Shown here: positions 12,117 to 24,904 of the stretch, in pieces
Layout: each line of letters opens with the position of its first letter
Position numbering within the stretch: the stretch's first letter is position 1
Source of the DNA: Telopea speciosissima
Taxonomy: Eukaryota; Streptophyta; Magnoliopsida; Proteales; Proteaceae
Assembly (NCBI RefSeq): GCF_018873765.1
Contig: NW_025317433.1
Coordinates: 51,125 to 115,124, forward strand
Direction: 5' to 3'
DNA: 64,000 nucleotides
Notes under the pieces: generated by a model
Told to the model about the DNA's origin: nothing
The model's database searches: none
What the model saw: only the letters and a program-made list of their open reading frames with translations
Program-made: the position numbers and the translations under genes

Positions 12117-12766
12117 GTAAGTGCATAGGATAAAAATTCGAGTCCCTTGGGTTCATTTCCCAGCATTTCTTCCCATATCAAGCACACTATCCTGGAGAAA
12201 CTTCTGATCATGTACCTTGATCTAAGTGATGATTCACAAACCTCCGATCCCTTTCTCGTACTCCTACGGAATCCCCTTTCAATCTCCTAAACTATAATGA
12301 TGTCAATATCAGTCATTTACAAACGATCGCATATTCTTTAACTTTATGGGCTTGTAAAACATTGTGCCTATTTCTAAGCCCCCTTATGACTGTCACACCT
12401 AAATAATTTAATAAATTCCAACCATCAGAAGCCTTCATTACCAGAAAAGGCATTATCAAAATTGAGCTAATTTTACATCCAATCTCCAAACCCTAATTTT
12501 ACATCAAAGTTCCAAACTCCCACTTCCACTCCCCATTCCCCCCCCCCCCTTCCATACACACTCACAAAAGAAACCCATGATCAGGTTGTTAATCCTTAGG
12601 AAACTATCAATGATTCATTACAATTTCTCACAGTGGAGCCAATGCTTGAACTAATATTTTCTCTAACTTCTCTGGATTAAGAAAAGTCAAGGAATTTCCT
12701 CTCCATCTCCAAATCACTTGGCTTCTTCTTTTTATCCACACCACAGGAAAAAGCTTCTGTGAGGCC

Positions 12767-15700
12767 TTAATCACAACCCACATCAAACCCTCTTTGTTTC
12801 AAGAATTCTTTGGCTTCTACTATGTCCTGCATGCCAATATCTTTAATTTTTAAGTTTCAGGTATATCATAGCTAAACAGTAACAAAAGGAAATCACTATT
12901 GAAACTAATGAATACTCTATAGCCCAGAAGGCCCTGAACTGTCCTAGTAGCACATATGGGGCACAGGAACAGTGGAAGCTTCCACCAACCAATGAAACCC
13001 ATCATGAAGATCCCCTATGAAAAAGGAATTACAAAACTGATGATTGCAACAATCAATTATCTAGAATTTTCGGGTGTGATTAGGAAACATGAAAAAACTA
13101 CACAAATTGGATCATCATAGCATCCTGTAAGGTCGACATAGTATTGTGAAAGGAAGCTATAAGAAATGAGGCCTGCATCTGTATTGTATAGCGTTTTTTT
13201 TTTTCAAAAAAAGAAGAGTATGAATGCAGATTCCAGACCACCCCGATCTAAACAAAACAGTATTAAAATAAGAATTCTTCATGAAAGTTAATGCCAATCT
13301 GAAACAAGCACTCTAAAAATCACTGAGAGAATATGCAGGGAAAGTAACCATTTAAGATGCACAGAAAGAAATACAGTACACGGACTGATACAAAACATGG
13401 AGATGGATTCTTAAGTTTCTACATTGAGCAAACTAAATATAAGTCTATCATATCTGTTATGGTACTACAGTTCCTAACCTTTAACTTTCTTAAAGTTCAT
13501 ATGATTGTCTCAACTCTCCACACTCATATCCATGGCCAAGTTGATGGAACTCCTAGTATTTAAATATATGGGAAGATCATATACAATACAACACACACTG
13601 TGGGTACAATTATGATAAAAAGAAGGCCAAGTAACAGAGGGAAAAAACGAAACATAGAATCATTCATTTAGTTAACAAAACCAAACCAAACCAACAAGAA
13701 AGTAAGACACTCAAACAAAGAAACAAAAAAAATGTCTGAAATTCGATTAGGTCACCATTTCAACATTCTAACTATCCAACACTTCAAATTCAAAAGAAAG
13801 CACGTGATTGGATGCAAACCAGCAGTATAAAATAGATCTGTCTTCAAAGTTCAAAGTACAGGAGCATGTGCATACAAATTACAACCAAAAAAAGTATGAC
13901 ATTTTCAGTTGCAGAACAGAACCTTCCAGAGGGGAAAGGGATAAGAGAAAAAGGAAAACACTGGGGGAGGAAAGCCCTTGGGGAGCAATAGAAAGAGCAA
14001 CAGTTGAATTAGCTATTGTTACGTCAATTTTTCGAAACAGAAAATCAACTCGTATCAATCAATCGAATTTGTTGAATTGAGGAAATTGAATAAATACGAA
14101 AGAATAAAATTAAGTAGAATAAAAATCATCTATATAAATAACCAACTCGAATTAGCAACTACAACAAACAAGTATAACCAAGTTGGCTAAAATGAATATC
14201 CCTCTTGTTGTATATATAGAAATAGGAAGTGAAGGATCCTTTCCCTGATTTTTTTCAGTCGAGATCTAACTGCTCCAATCTGTTTTTTATTCATAGTTGG
14301 AAGTTCTTATGACATAATAGATCGGTGCCTTCGGAGAAAATGGAAGAAATCTTTTCCATATTCCTTATACAATCATCTCCCACAACTTGCACATTCTCTA
14401 GTACCACATATTCTACTGAGCCAATACAGAACAAGCACAAGACACATGTCTGTGGCCAAAACTCAAAGCCAAGATGATGTAGTTCAAGAGAACAGGAAGG
14501 GAAGCAGCAAAACAGGCCATCAAACTGGACCAAGAATGGACTAATATGTGTTATTTTGAGTGATCAATGGGTTGCAACGGCCATGGGCTTTATATTTTTT
14601 TAGTTTACTTTTGTAATGGGCAAATTTATAAGCCCAAATATTAGGTATTTAAGTCTTATACGGGATTAAGTAGTTATTTTCTGTTTCTTAGTCATTAAGA
14701 ATATTAGTTTTCTACATTTTGAGTTTCTATTTTCAGTTTTAGAAAGTAGACTTTCCATTTTATGTAATAGCAATTGGAGTCTTAGTTTCTCATTTGTAAT
14801 GTTTCTAGAAGAGAAATCTTAGAATAGGAGTAGTTTTGGTTTTCGAAGTTCCCAATCTTGTAATGATTGCTTTCGTATTTAATAAGGAGAATGGCTGGAC
14901 AAGGCCAAGATTTGAGTTTAAGAAAAAAATGGCTTTATGCTGTAACTGTGAGGCAGATCTGTGGGATGCAGACACCCTAGTGGGAACTAGGTTGGAGTTA
15001 GGTGGGAGGCCTTCTCCGCAGTTCAAGTGGGAGACTTGAACATCTCCTTTTTCCTATTTCTTTTCTTCTTTGTTTTATTTAATTTCTAGCAGTATTAAAA
15101 TTTCTATTCAGTTCTGATAATTGTATTACACAGTTAGTGCCTGCGAGCGGGTTGTTTATCAACATCATATATCGATGTTCAGTCCTTGATTTCAGAAGAT
15201 CTGACCATTTTCACATTGATATTCTGATATGCCTTCCCTAGCCCCTCCGATCCAAATCTAGACTTCATCTGATTGGTGAGTTGAAAATTGCAGTAATATT
15301 TTGTTACCTTCTATTTATGAATCTATAACTTTCTATTTTCTTATTCTGTCTGTTTCTCCCAATTCCCTCATCGGATGAGCCTAAAATTTTAAGCATAAGG
15401 CCTTCCTTCAACTGCAATAATAACCTCATCCAACAGCTAGATCAGGAGCCATTGCTATTGTCTCATTCTATCCACAGATTCTGAGTTTTTTTCATTGCAA
15501 TCCTGATTTTCTGCAAGTGTGGTAGTGTTGTTTTCCAGCCTACCATACCTACATTACTAGAAAATTGATCCGTGGACACATCTTTATATGCATATGATGG
15601 AATTGAACAGTATACAATAGTCGTATTCCTTCTACGGGTGATCACTTTAATGTTCATTTGAATATAATTATGTTTTCTATTCATGTACACTATGTGTAAT

Positions 15701-18219
15701 ATGTTTTCCTTTTACAAGCAACCTATCCATCCCTCTCTCCCAATTATTTTTAAGAGAAGAAAAAATACATGAAGTATCTGTGTGGATGTTTGACACATGC
15801 CCAGACAATGAAAAATAGGAGTGCAATTGTTACATAGTTGAATTATAAGTGTTCAGGTTCTCTAACCATATATAGCCTGAATTCTTTTGGTTTCACCCAT
15901 TTCCTTTTTAAACATCCAATTTCATTCAAGTCATGCTTCTCATGCAGCACTTGGACTTTCAATATACAGCACTGAACCATCTCAGTCAACTTCCTTCGTC
16001 TTGCCAATTGGTGTTAACACTAGGCTCCAGGGAATGCATTCAGTGTCAGTTCTATGCTTTCTAGTTTCACCCTTCATCAATTTCAAAATAAAAAATTTCA
16101 GTACGTAGTTTAAACATTGTCAAATGGTTTTGACCATCCAGTCAAGTTCATGCTGATTAGGACCTGCCACTTGTAGCCAAGGTTCAAGGTTTTGGTTTCG
16201 AGCCTAGTTTAAACTGTGAAATTTCGATTGAAACTTGGAAGGTGTCGGTTGGTTGGTTTCCATTGATGGTTTCGAGGCCAAATGGCCTAATTAGTTCCCG
16301 AAACTTCTAGGAAACCCTATCTTAGGCCCTTTAAACATGGTTGAACCCTTAGATTCTTAAAAAAAAAAACACACTCACACACCCAAAACGGTTAGTATGG
16401 CTTCCATAGTTGTCACGGCGTCACGGCGATCCAAGTCGGTGGAGGGGTGTCACGTCGATATATCGACATGTCGCCCGCCATGGCGTTGCCATGGCGAGCA
16501 TGTCGACCATGTTTTATTTTTTATTTTCTCTATTTTTAATGGTTTAATAGATGTATACTCAAGCCATGTTTTATTTTTTCTCTATTGTTTCTCAAGTTTT
16601 AAGGATGGCAATCTTGTAATTAAGCAGAATCTAAGAAAGGGCATAAAAGGGTTTTGATTTAATGACTAAGGGTAAACTTGGAGGGATGTGTAAAGTATGG
16701 ACAAAGGGGAATAAAAGAAGAGAAGGGTACTTTAGGAAAAAGGAAAAAATAAGGGTTTGTAATAACCCACGATCGGATTTATGGTTATCTTCAACCTTAC
16801 GACTTCAGCCTAGGACGGAAAAAGGCAAAGTACGAAGGAGATAACTCCTTCAACTCTTCTCGGTCCAGTCTAAACCTTCAAGCAAAGCATCGCCACATCA
16901 TGTTCTATCAATTCCAGCAAGAACTCGTCACAGAAATCAACTAAGCAAGGAGTATTTAATTCCTGGAATCAGATCTGGCGACTTCTTAGTTGCAAAACAG
17001 AGACAGAGAGACAGGAAGAAGACATCGAAGAGGGAAAGAAGAAATAAAGAAGAAATCGAAGAGGGAAGGCAGAAATCGAAGAGGGAAAGAGAGATAGGAA
17101 GAAGAAATCAAAGAAGGACGCCATGGCGTAGGTTGCCATGCAGGCTTCTCCAGTGCCAGGACGCCATGGCGGGCCATGGCGACGCCATGACAACTATGAT
17201 GGCTTCAGACCCTAGGTTTGTAGTGAACGTTGTACGTTATACGATTCTGTATACACAACATGTAGTACTAAAATGCACATAATTCAATTAAAACAACTAA
17301 AATGTGCTTTAGGAATGAACAAACATAAAATTAGAAATCATTTCATAATTATCAAATTTTTTTATACATTCATTACAAAAATATGGCAGTGATTTGGAAA
17401 AAAATCACAAAAACTAAGGTTTGCTAGGAAGTTTCACCTTTTGGAGTCGAAACTGCCGAAACAATACCAAAACTCAAAACATGGTCAAAATATCATCAAA
17501 AAATGCAAAATTTTGATTGAAACCATGCATTTTGTACAAAGGGTTTGACCGAAATTCGAAACATGGTTGAAATTTCAACTGAAACATGGTAAGACCCAGG
17601 TATCGCACCTAGTTTCGTTTCGACCTATGCCAAACCCGAAATATTTTGCAAATTTCAGTCGAAATTGACCAAAAAATTTGAACATTGCCTGTAGCATATT
17701 GAAAGGAGGATCCTAGCATTTCGGTTTCATAATCTCTAGATAATGATACACAAATAGCAATTATTCACTTTATAATAAAAACTCTGCATTATCAGCTTTC
17801 CTCATATGTAATTTAAAGCTATTAAGGAAAATAACAAAATACGTAAAGAAAGAAGAGTAAAGAAACCTGTTGTAGCAGCCCTGCTTCTTGCGGACACGTT
17901 GGAAACCTCATCAAACCAATTCCAACCATTAGAAGACCATAGCATCCTAGTGATACAATAAAGTAGACTGGTAGCTGGGAAGAAATGGCAGAAAGGAAAT
18001 GTAAACTTCAAAGCCAAGAATTTTTTTTGTTTCGGGGGTGGGGAGAGGGGGAAGGAGTATGAACATAGGAGAACAAAATCTAGTTAAACTACACAATGGC
18101 ATCCATGAGAAACTTACCAACCAAGCATAACTACGTGGAACCACTGAAGTCTCTAAGAGGCCAATCCAAAAGGCAGAGATGGCCACTAGCAAAGACATAA
18201 TCTTTACAATATGCTTCAT
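12767..18219 (-). CDS. DPM3: DPM3, dolichol-phosphate mannosyltransferase subunit 3
   Basis: This is the small ER-membrane subunit that anchors and stabilises the catalytic DPM1 subunit of dolichol-phosphate-mannose synthase. That enzyme supplies mannose for N-glycans, GPI anchors and O-mannosylation. Exons (minus strand) are 18118-18219 (starts [20 protein letters not shown]), 17867-17974 (starts [16 protein letters not shown], ends [12 protein letters not shown]) and 12767-12826 ([23 protein letters not shown]). All junctions are GT-AG and all exons are in phase 0. The product is 89 residues, the length I recall for Arabidopsis DPMS3. It has two hydrophobic membrane segments (about residues 7-25 and 36-58), then a soluble tail containing the conserved PTCPQEA and the D-I-x-E-A-K-x-F-L-K block. 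Intron 1 is 143 bp. Intron 2 is 5,040 bp, contains nested hAT elements, and leaves a 60-nt last exon far from the rest of the gene. Confidence 0.93.
14560..15170 (+). other. LTR-like remnant inside DPM3 intron 2
   Basis: This AT-rich stretch ends near TTTATCAACATC and shares motifs with the LTR-like remnants at 34.9 kb and 38.6-39.4 kb (GGGCTT.../TTAGTTTTCTAC..., ending in a TTATCA-type motif like a degraded primer-binding site). It could be a solo LTR. No target duplication was found. Confidence 0.3.
16178..17687. mobile_element. hAT element (outer) with 8-bp TSD in DPM3 intron 2
   Basis: The left end is CAAGGTTCAAGGTTTTGG. The right end is the reverse complement of CAATGTTCAAATTTTTTGG. The flanking 8-mers are CTTGTAGC (16170-16177) and CCTGTAGC (17688-17695), matching at 7 of 8. 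The subterminal regions carry many GGTTTCGA/TCGAAAC motifs. The body is homologous to the copies starting at 36285 and at 52359 (for example the ATGGCC...AAACTT...GGAAA(A)CCCTA block and the AACATG/TAGTACT block). No transposase is present. A second hAT sits inside it at 16405-17198. Confidence 0.85.
16405..17198. mobile_element. hAT element (inner) nested with perfect 8-bp TSD
   Basis: The termini are CATAGTTGTCACGGCGTC and the reverse complement of CATAGTTGTCATGGCGTC (17 of 18). Perfect 8-bp direct repeats ATGGCTTC lie at 16397-16404 and 17199-17206. The subterminal regions are rich in the palindrome CCATGGCG. The related copies at 36285 and 52359 lack this insert and read straight through the equivalent position, so an empty site is visible in the same window. 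The interior has a GA-rich stretch and no transposase. Confidence 0.9.
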
Positions 18220-19108
18220 TTTGTCTTGACAATGTACTTCCTAATCACTATCTGTTCAAGACAAAGATCTAACATGATTCTAAGCCAATTTCAAGAATTT
18301 CTGCATAGTAATTCACAAGTTCATTGAAAATCATTCAAGCTAAACACTCAAGAACCAGCTTACTCAAAATAACTATCAAATATGTCCCAGAACAGAAGAG
18401 TAATGAATAAGAAGTGCAATTCTATTGCATATGATTGGTTTAGCAAACTAGTGTCTCTTCTTCACCCCATTCTCAGCAAAAAGAGAAACATTCTGGGCGG
18501 CCGAAGTGGATATCTATAGCCGCCAGTGCTGTAAGTACATCCAGCACCAAGATCTATTGCCATGGAGAGGTTCAGTTTGGGCGAATGACTTTTACTCTTT
18601 TCCCTTAATTTGAAGATCTTCAGCAATTCTGTGATATGGTTGCGATTTCTTATTAAGTTTCATTTTTTATTTTGTTGGATTTTATTTCATACTTCTCGGC
18701 GGTAAGTTTTGGATGTATAGAAAGATGTGTAGAGTGTGAATTGAAGTAATGCTTATAGTTTTAGTTGAAATCATCAAAACAATATTCCCTTTCCAAATTT
18801 GTGTCATTGCGATTCAATAATCAAACGCAATTGAAATCGAGTGAGATCAGAAATCCCCATACCTCGAAATAGAAAGCGCGACAACGAACATCAAAGCTAT
18901 GAGAGCAGAGAATTGAGGAAATACCAAAGAACGCAAAGCCTTGCAGGTTGCAAGTCCAGCGCCGTAAGCCCCTCCCTAACTAGTCTGACTTGAACATGGA
19001 GAGCCGGGATCTGTCTAATTTAGACCAGACCGGCCCATTTCAAGAAAATCCGCAATTTTGCATCCCAATTCCCAATTCCCAATTCCTAACGATGGAACAG
19101 GGATTGAG
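18220..19108 (-). promoter_or_regulatory. DPM3 upstream region, possible 5' UTR exon
   Basis: This is the 0.9 kb between the DPM3 start codon and the LINE insertion. A purine/pyrimidine-balanced stretch at 18865-18975 followed (minus strand) by CGAG|GTATGG at 18857-18864 could be a non-coding first exon with a splice donor. That is inference only. No TATA box was assigned. Short repeats of CCCAATTC occur at 19060-19090. Confidence 0.3.
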
Positions 19109-19190
19109 GCATTGGAATCCCACTATCTTTTTTTTTTGGGAAAACTCGGAGCTGTATTAAATAAATAGGGGGTTTACAAACTGAGAGCTT

Positions 19191-22100
19191 CTACAATCTG
19201 ATATATCTTCTACCATTAGCATCCTCCTGGATTAAATCGTGGAGAGGTGATGATAGGCATTTAACATCAAGGTGAAGCACTTGTTGAGTTGGGCAATAGC
19301 TAGCTAAAAAGTCTGCGCAGGTATTGATCTCTCGCATATGGTGAGCAAACGTGCAGCTATGAAAGTAATCCCGAAGGCAGCGGATGTCGTCCACCAGCCC
19401 TAAGCAGTACCAGGGCACCTTGCAGAGCCCTGTGATCGTTTGAATATCGCATTGCGAATCTGAGCGCACTTGGATCTGCCTAAGATTGAGGGATCTCGCC
19501 TTCAGCATACCATGCTTGATAGCCATCAGCTCGGGGCAAAGAATGTTGTCACCCTGAGTTGCGCCAGCTAGCGCGAAGATGGCTCTTCCCCAATTATCAC
19601 GCCCAAGAGCGCCAAAGCCATTGTGATTAGCATGGATCGAGCCGTCATAGTTGATGGCTGTCCATCCCTCCGGAGGCCTCGGCCATGAGTGATAGGTGGG
19701 ATTCTCAAGCCGAAAGTTGGCCCCGATTTTCCAGCGGTTGAAGAAATCTCGATTAGCGGCTGTGTCAGGGGTGTAGAGGTCCTTGTCGCTGAATCTAGCC
19801 TGGGTGTCAAGGAGGATTTGGTGAATTATTCGGCTGGTGGATCGGGTTTCGTTCCTGAAGACCCTGCTATTTCTTTCCCCCCCCAGAGTCTATAGATTGC
19901 AGTAACGAAGCTGAAGTTTCTCACCTTGCTCATCAAGCTATCTCCATGGAAGTGGTTAGTAACCCAATTTACCTCCTCCATCCGAGAATTGGCCGCAGCA
20001 CGGGTGAATCTGTTGACATGGAGAATGGCCTTCCAAACTGTCGAGGTGAACGTGCATTGGAAAAACAGATGATCCATTGTTTCTTCTTCACCATTGTAGA
20101 GAGGGCGCGTTGCGTCCACCGCCAAGCCGTGGGCCTTAAGACGAGCTCATGTGGGCAGTCTCTCTCTTAACGGCCAACCAGGCGATGAAAGAAAATCGCG
20201 GTTGGGTGGAGGTGAACCAGATAAGGCTATGCCAAGGAACTTTCGAGGCTCTTATCCGAATGGGCTCCCAAGCTGATTTAAGCATGAACCTGCCAGAGGG
20301 AGTAGCAGTCCAGATGGGGGTATCGGCCTGCAGGTTGGCGTGAAGTCTAGTGCTTTGAATCTCACCCCATCAGCTTAAGATTTCAAGATCTATGATGTCT
20401 TGGTTCCATCGCTCACCAGGGGACCTGAGAGAGGCCACACGATCAGAGGGATCCCTTCCTAGAGCCGTAGACACGAGGGTTCCAGGCTGAGCCAGGCTGA
20501 GCCATGGGTCATACCATAACAAAGCCTCAGCCCTAGTGTGCAGCAGGTACCGAGTGTGACGAATAGCTGAATCCCTCCAGTGTAAAATGCGTCTAAAGGT
20601 GGAGGAGCAGGTCGTAGGCTTTGGAACCGACCAAATCGAGTGTCTACGGAGCCATCTATGAGTGACAAACTAGACCCAACAAGAATCAGTATTGGAAGCT
20701 ATGTTCCAAATCTGCCTCATACGGGCAGCATTGTTCCAATCAGCAAGTCTGCGCACGCCAAGACCCCCCTCCTCCTTTGGGGTGCAAACCGAATTCCAAG
20801 ACACTTTGGATGTTCCTTTCTCCCCATTTCCCCACCAGAGGAATCTTACCATGATCCTTTCCATATTCAAGAGCACACACCTAGGAACATGGTAGAAATT
20901 GAGCCAGTTGGCGATGATCCCCATGAGAGTGGTTTGGATAAGCACAAGCCTTCCGACATAGGACAAGGATCTCGCCTTCCACAACGAGAGCCTCGCCTCC
21001 AACTTGGAAATTAGAGGGGTGAAGTCCGAGGCCGAGAGGGACTTAGAGGCTAGGGGCACCCCCAAATAACGAATAGGGAGATTAGTAGAAGCAAACCCCA
21101 GTGTTTGGTTGAAGAAGATCTCGACTTTTGAGGCACAGTTGGAGAAGAAAATGGAGGACTTTCCCTGGTTTATGGTGAGTCCAGAGAGAGCTGAGAACTC
21201 TTGGAAGAGCTCAAAAAGCTTGGTGGCATTCGACCGGGTAGCTTTTCTGAAGACAAACAAGTCGTCTGCAAAACACACCGAGGTTATTTCTGGCTTGCTA
21301 CAAAATTGGTGGTAGGCAAAGTGACCTTAGTGAGCTGCAGCGACAAGGCGGTCCGAGAAAACCTAGAGGACAATATTAAAGAGGGTAGGGGACATAGGGC
21401 AGCCTTGTCTTAACCCACGGTTGGCAGTGAATCGGGGTGATTGGGAACCGTTGAGGAACACCACATAGCTAGGGTTGGTGATGCACTGAGCAATCCAGTT
21501 GATGAGCATAGCAGGGAAGTTGAGGCGATGGAGGAGGGTGAACAGAAAGCTCCACTGGACGGAGTCATAGGCCTTCTTAAAATCAATCTTTGCTGCAAAG
21601 CATGGCATACCCTTATTGAGATGGTATCCATTCATCAGCTCTTGGCACAGCAGAATATTATCGGAGATCTGGCGGCCTTCAATGAAGGCAGATTGGTTGA
21701 CCGCAACGAGCTTCGGCAGTACCATCTTTAATCTGTTAGCTATGAGCTTGGAGATGAAGCGATAGAGCAACGGACTCACCGCAATGGGCCGGTAGTCGTT
21801 AAAAGTATTTTGGACCTCACCCTTTTTTACTAGGGTTAGGCGGGAGAGCTTGAGCTGATTAGGGAGCCAAGGGTGTCTGAAGAACTCTTGGATAGCTAAG
21901 CAGACATCCTTTCCTATGATGGTCCATGTTTTTTTGAAGAAGTAGGCACCATATCCATCGCATCCAAGGGCACTATCGTCATTGGTTTGGAAAATCACCG
22001 ATTTTATTTCCTCCTCTGTGAACGGACGGGTCAGGGTCGCTCCCTCCTCTAGATTCAGACATCTATCCTCAGGCAGATCAAAGGGGGAGCAGATGATTTG

Positions 22101-23342
22101 AGGGGATCCAGCATAGGCTTCCTTGAAGAGTCTCGCCACCTCCATTCGGATATTAGCTTCATCGGTAAGTCTTTGCCCTGAAGGGTCATGCACTGAAGTG
22201 ATGCGGTTCGTGGCCCTTCGAGCCTTGATAGATTTGTGGATGAAGTCCGAATTACCATCTCCCAATTTCAGCTACTGAATTCTAGCCTGTCAGCGCAGCT
22301 CTGACTCTCTTAAGCCCTGCATGTGCCATAGATGGGTGGAAGTGGTACACTCTCTTTCAATTACACGCTCATCCACGTTGCCATTTGTGATTTGAGTCTG
22401 AATAATGTCAAGATCCCTTTCCAGATTCCGGATCTGCTGATCAAGGTTATGGAAATGGCCACGGCTCTGATGCTTAAGGCGAGTCTTAAGGCATTTTAGC
22501 TTCACTAGGAGAGCAAACATGGGTCCACCATCCACTGGCTGGTCCCACACCTCCTTGACCAGGGGGAGGAATTCAGCATGATTGGCCCAATGGTTGTAGA
22601 AGAAAAATTGTTTTCCCCTCAGTCGAATCCTATGCCCCAAGTCGACAACCATCGGGCTGTGATCGGTAATACTTGGGTTTTGGAAGTGAGTGTTGGATGT
22701 GGGGAAGTTCTCGATCCAAGCGGAGTTAACCAGAACACGGTCAATTTTGGAAGCGATCCGATTATTCCCCACTCCTTTATTGCTCCAAGTGTGCCAAGCT
22801 CCGGTCCATTGAAGATCGGCCAACTCCGAGTCAGTAATGCAGTCCGCCAAGGGTTAAGTTATCCTGTGCGTGACAGGTCTCCCACCTTCCTTTTCATTAG
22901 CACTTCTGATGGTGTTGAAGTCACCTAACACGGCTCAGGGGAGAGAGAGACCATTGTTAAGGCGGCGAATATCATCCTAGAGTGCCTCACGCTCAGGGGC
23001 GAAGTTGCAACCATAAATGAAGGAGACCAAGATGTGTTGTTGAGTCTGTTTAATAGTAACGTTGACATGAATGAGCTGTGTGGTGACTTCTAGCGGCTGG
23101 ACAGTGGCTGAATCCTCATTCCAGAGGACCCAAATGCGACCCATGGCAGATCTCTCGTAGTTAGTACAACAATTCCATCTATTATTGAAAGTGCGGCAGG
23201 CTGCAGCAAAGTTCTCCGGCTTAACTCTAGTCTCTAACAACCCAAAGACATCAAGGTGGTTCATAAGAGCCCACTCCATGACCGCTCTTCTTTTTCCAGG
23301 CAAGTTTAACCCCCTGGTGTTCCATGCACCGACTCGGATCAT
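19191..23342 (-). pseudogene. LINE ORF2: endonuclease, reverse transcriptase, zf-RVT, RNase H
   Basis: In sense order the domains are as follows. The apurinic-type endonuclease (23342 to about 22480) starts MIRVGAWNTRGLN, has LLETRVK, and carries the late SKIDRVLVN and ITDHSPMVVDL motifs. The reverse transcriptase (about 22060-20700) has NDYRPIAVSPLLYR, IDFKKAYDSVQW, GLRQGCPMSPTLFN and the catalytic block as CFADDLFVF near 21275. A zf-RVT-type region (about 20260-19830) includes HLFFQCTFTSTVW. RNase H (about 19660-19250) has NYDGSIH, ELMAIKHG and SDSQCDIQ. In-frame stops replace conserved Trp in at least four places (about 22979, 22937, 22288 and 22274); another lies near 22853 and one more in the RT near 21362. 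The zf-RVT part is in a different frame from the RT and RNase H parts. Confidence 0.9.
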
Positions 23343-24904
23343 TGATGTGTGTGTGTGGGGGGGGGGGTGGAGTCACGCAAGGGGCTACCTCTCCCTGGGC
23401 TCCTATCGCGAATACTCACCACCATTTCACCTTGCTGTCGATTGACTGCAGTTGGACCTAGGCCATTCTCGAGCGAGGCAGAGATGTGCTCAAGGACTAC
23501 AAAGCTGTTTAGGCTAAAGGTAGCATGCTTAACACCTTTACTTGAACTTCCACGTGAATTAAATGGAGGCGTGGATCCCGTGGCAACGGGCGGGTGATTG
23601 ATGGGCTGGGGTGGCGAGTGAGTAAGGTCCTGCCAATGATCAGTAGAGGGAGGAGGCGTTATGGAGTTAGGCAGTAAAGCAGGCGTGATATCCTCATCAA
23701 CAAGGGTGGTAGAGGCGTTACCACTCTGCTCATTTCTTCTAACGGTGACATACATAAAATCAGGATTTAACTTTGCACCACTACAGTTACCAACTTCCAA
23801 TAATCTTGGAGTGTTTGGTGGGCCATCAACCACCTTATCCGTTTCAGCCATAAATTCAGCATTAACTAGGCCATTCACGGGGATAGTTTCGATAGACAAT
23901 GGCTCTTCGACATCATAGGCCACGTCAGCACGAGTGTCCGTTGTTGGGTCAAGAATCGTGGAGGTGACATTAATGTGCTGATTGGTCTGCACCGTCACCG
24001 GGGCATCGAGGAATTCTAGTGGCAGCCGTCGCTTTCCCTTCCCCCTCCGCTTCTTTGCATTCTGCCACGCGTTGTCAACCTACATGGAGTCATGGGGTTG
24101 TCTCTGAGATCTCTCGGGCGACGACGTCACGCTGCATGGGCATGCCCGGTCTACATGGCCAAACATCTTACAAACACTGCACACCAGAGGTGCCCACTCA
24201 TAATCGACCCTTTGCTCAATTATTGTTCCATTGTCCATCATGATTGGGATTGACACTGGTAAGCCATCGGCTGCATCAACTAGGACATAGAACCTTACGA
24301 AGGATAATCGCTCATGTTGTGAAGTGCGACGGTCGGTGCAAATAGGTTTGCCGAGAACACTTGCGATCTTGCCTAAAGTATTGCATGCCCAGAAATGGAG
24401 GTTCAAGCCATACAAACGTACCCAGAGTGGCAGCTAGTTTTCCTCTTTCTTCGTGAGTGAGATGTCTGGGGTCCATGGGCGAAGGAGTAGAGGTCGTGCT
24501 CCAAGAGTCCAGGGCCCTTCGTTTAGAATTGTTATGCTAGAGTCAGTGTCTTGGAGCTCAAAAGCGAAGATACCACTCTGGAGTCCGAAGACTTCGACGG
24601 CTCCTACGTGAGCCCATTTCTCTTGGGTGTAGCGCTTCATACTGGAGAACGACGGTCTTGGGCCAAACACATAGCCAATAAGAGCTATCTCCCACCTGTC
24701 GGTCTCCTCAGCCAGTTCTTCCTTGGAGAAGTGCGCCACCTTCTTGCCGTTTACAATCACTGGAGCCACGAAGGGAATCTGATTATAATTAGCATGCACA
24801 CACCCACCAGGAAAGAGGTTCACCCACTTACAAGGGTTCCCTTCCCCAGTAGAGGGGAAGTCACTATCAGGGACCACCGGGCCTGCCACTCTAGTGGCCA
24901 TCAA
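23339..24904 (-). pseudogene. LINE ORF1: DUF4283-like domain and CCHC zinc knuckle
   Basis: This is the RNA-binding chaperone ORF of plant L1 elements. It starts near 24901 (MATRVAG). The DUF4283-like part includes ALIGYVFGPRPSF, EVFGLQSGIFAFEL and GPWTLGARPLLLRPW. A zinc knuckle CSVCKMFGHVDRAC fits C-x2-C-x4-H-x4-C near 24170-24215. A low-complexity Pro/Thr/Ser-rich tail follows. Two in-frame stops interrupt it, after the K-K-E-E-N segment (about 24434) and near 24080. Its last codons overlap the ORF2 start as ATGA (23339-23342), an arrangement suited to termination-reinitiation. Confidence 0.85.
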
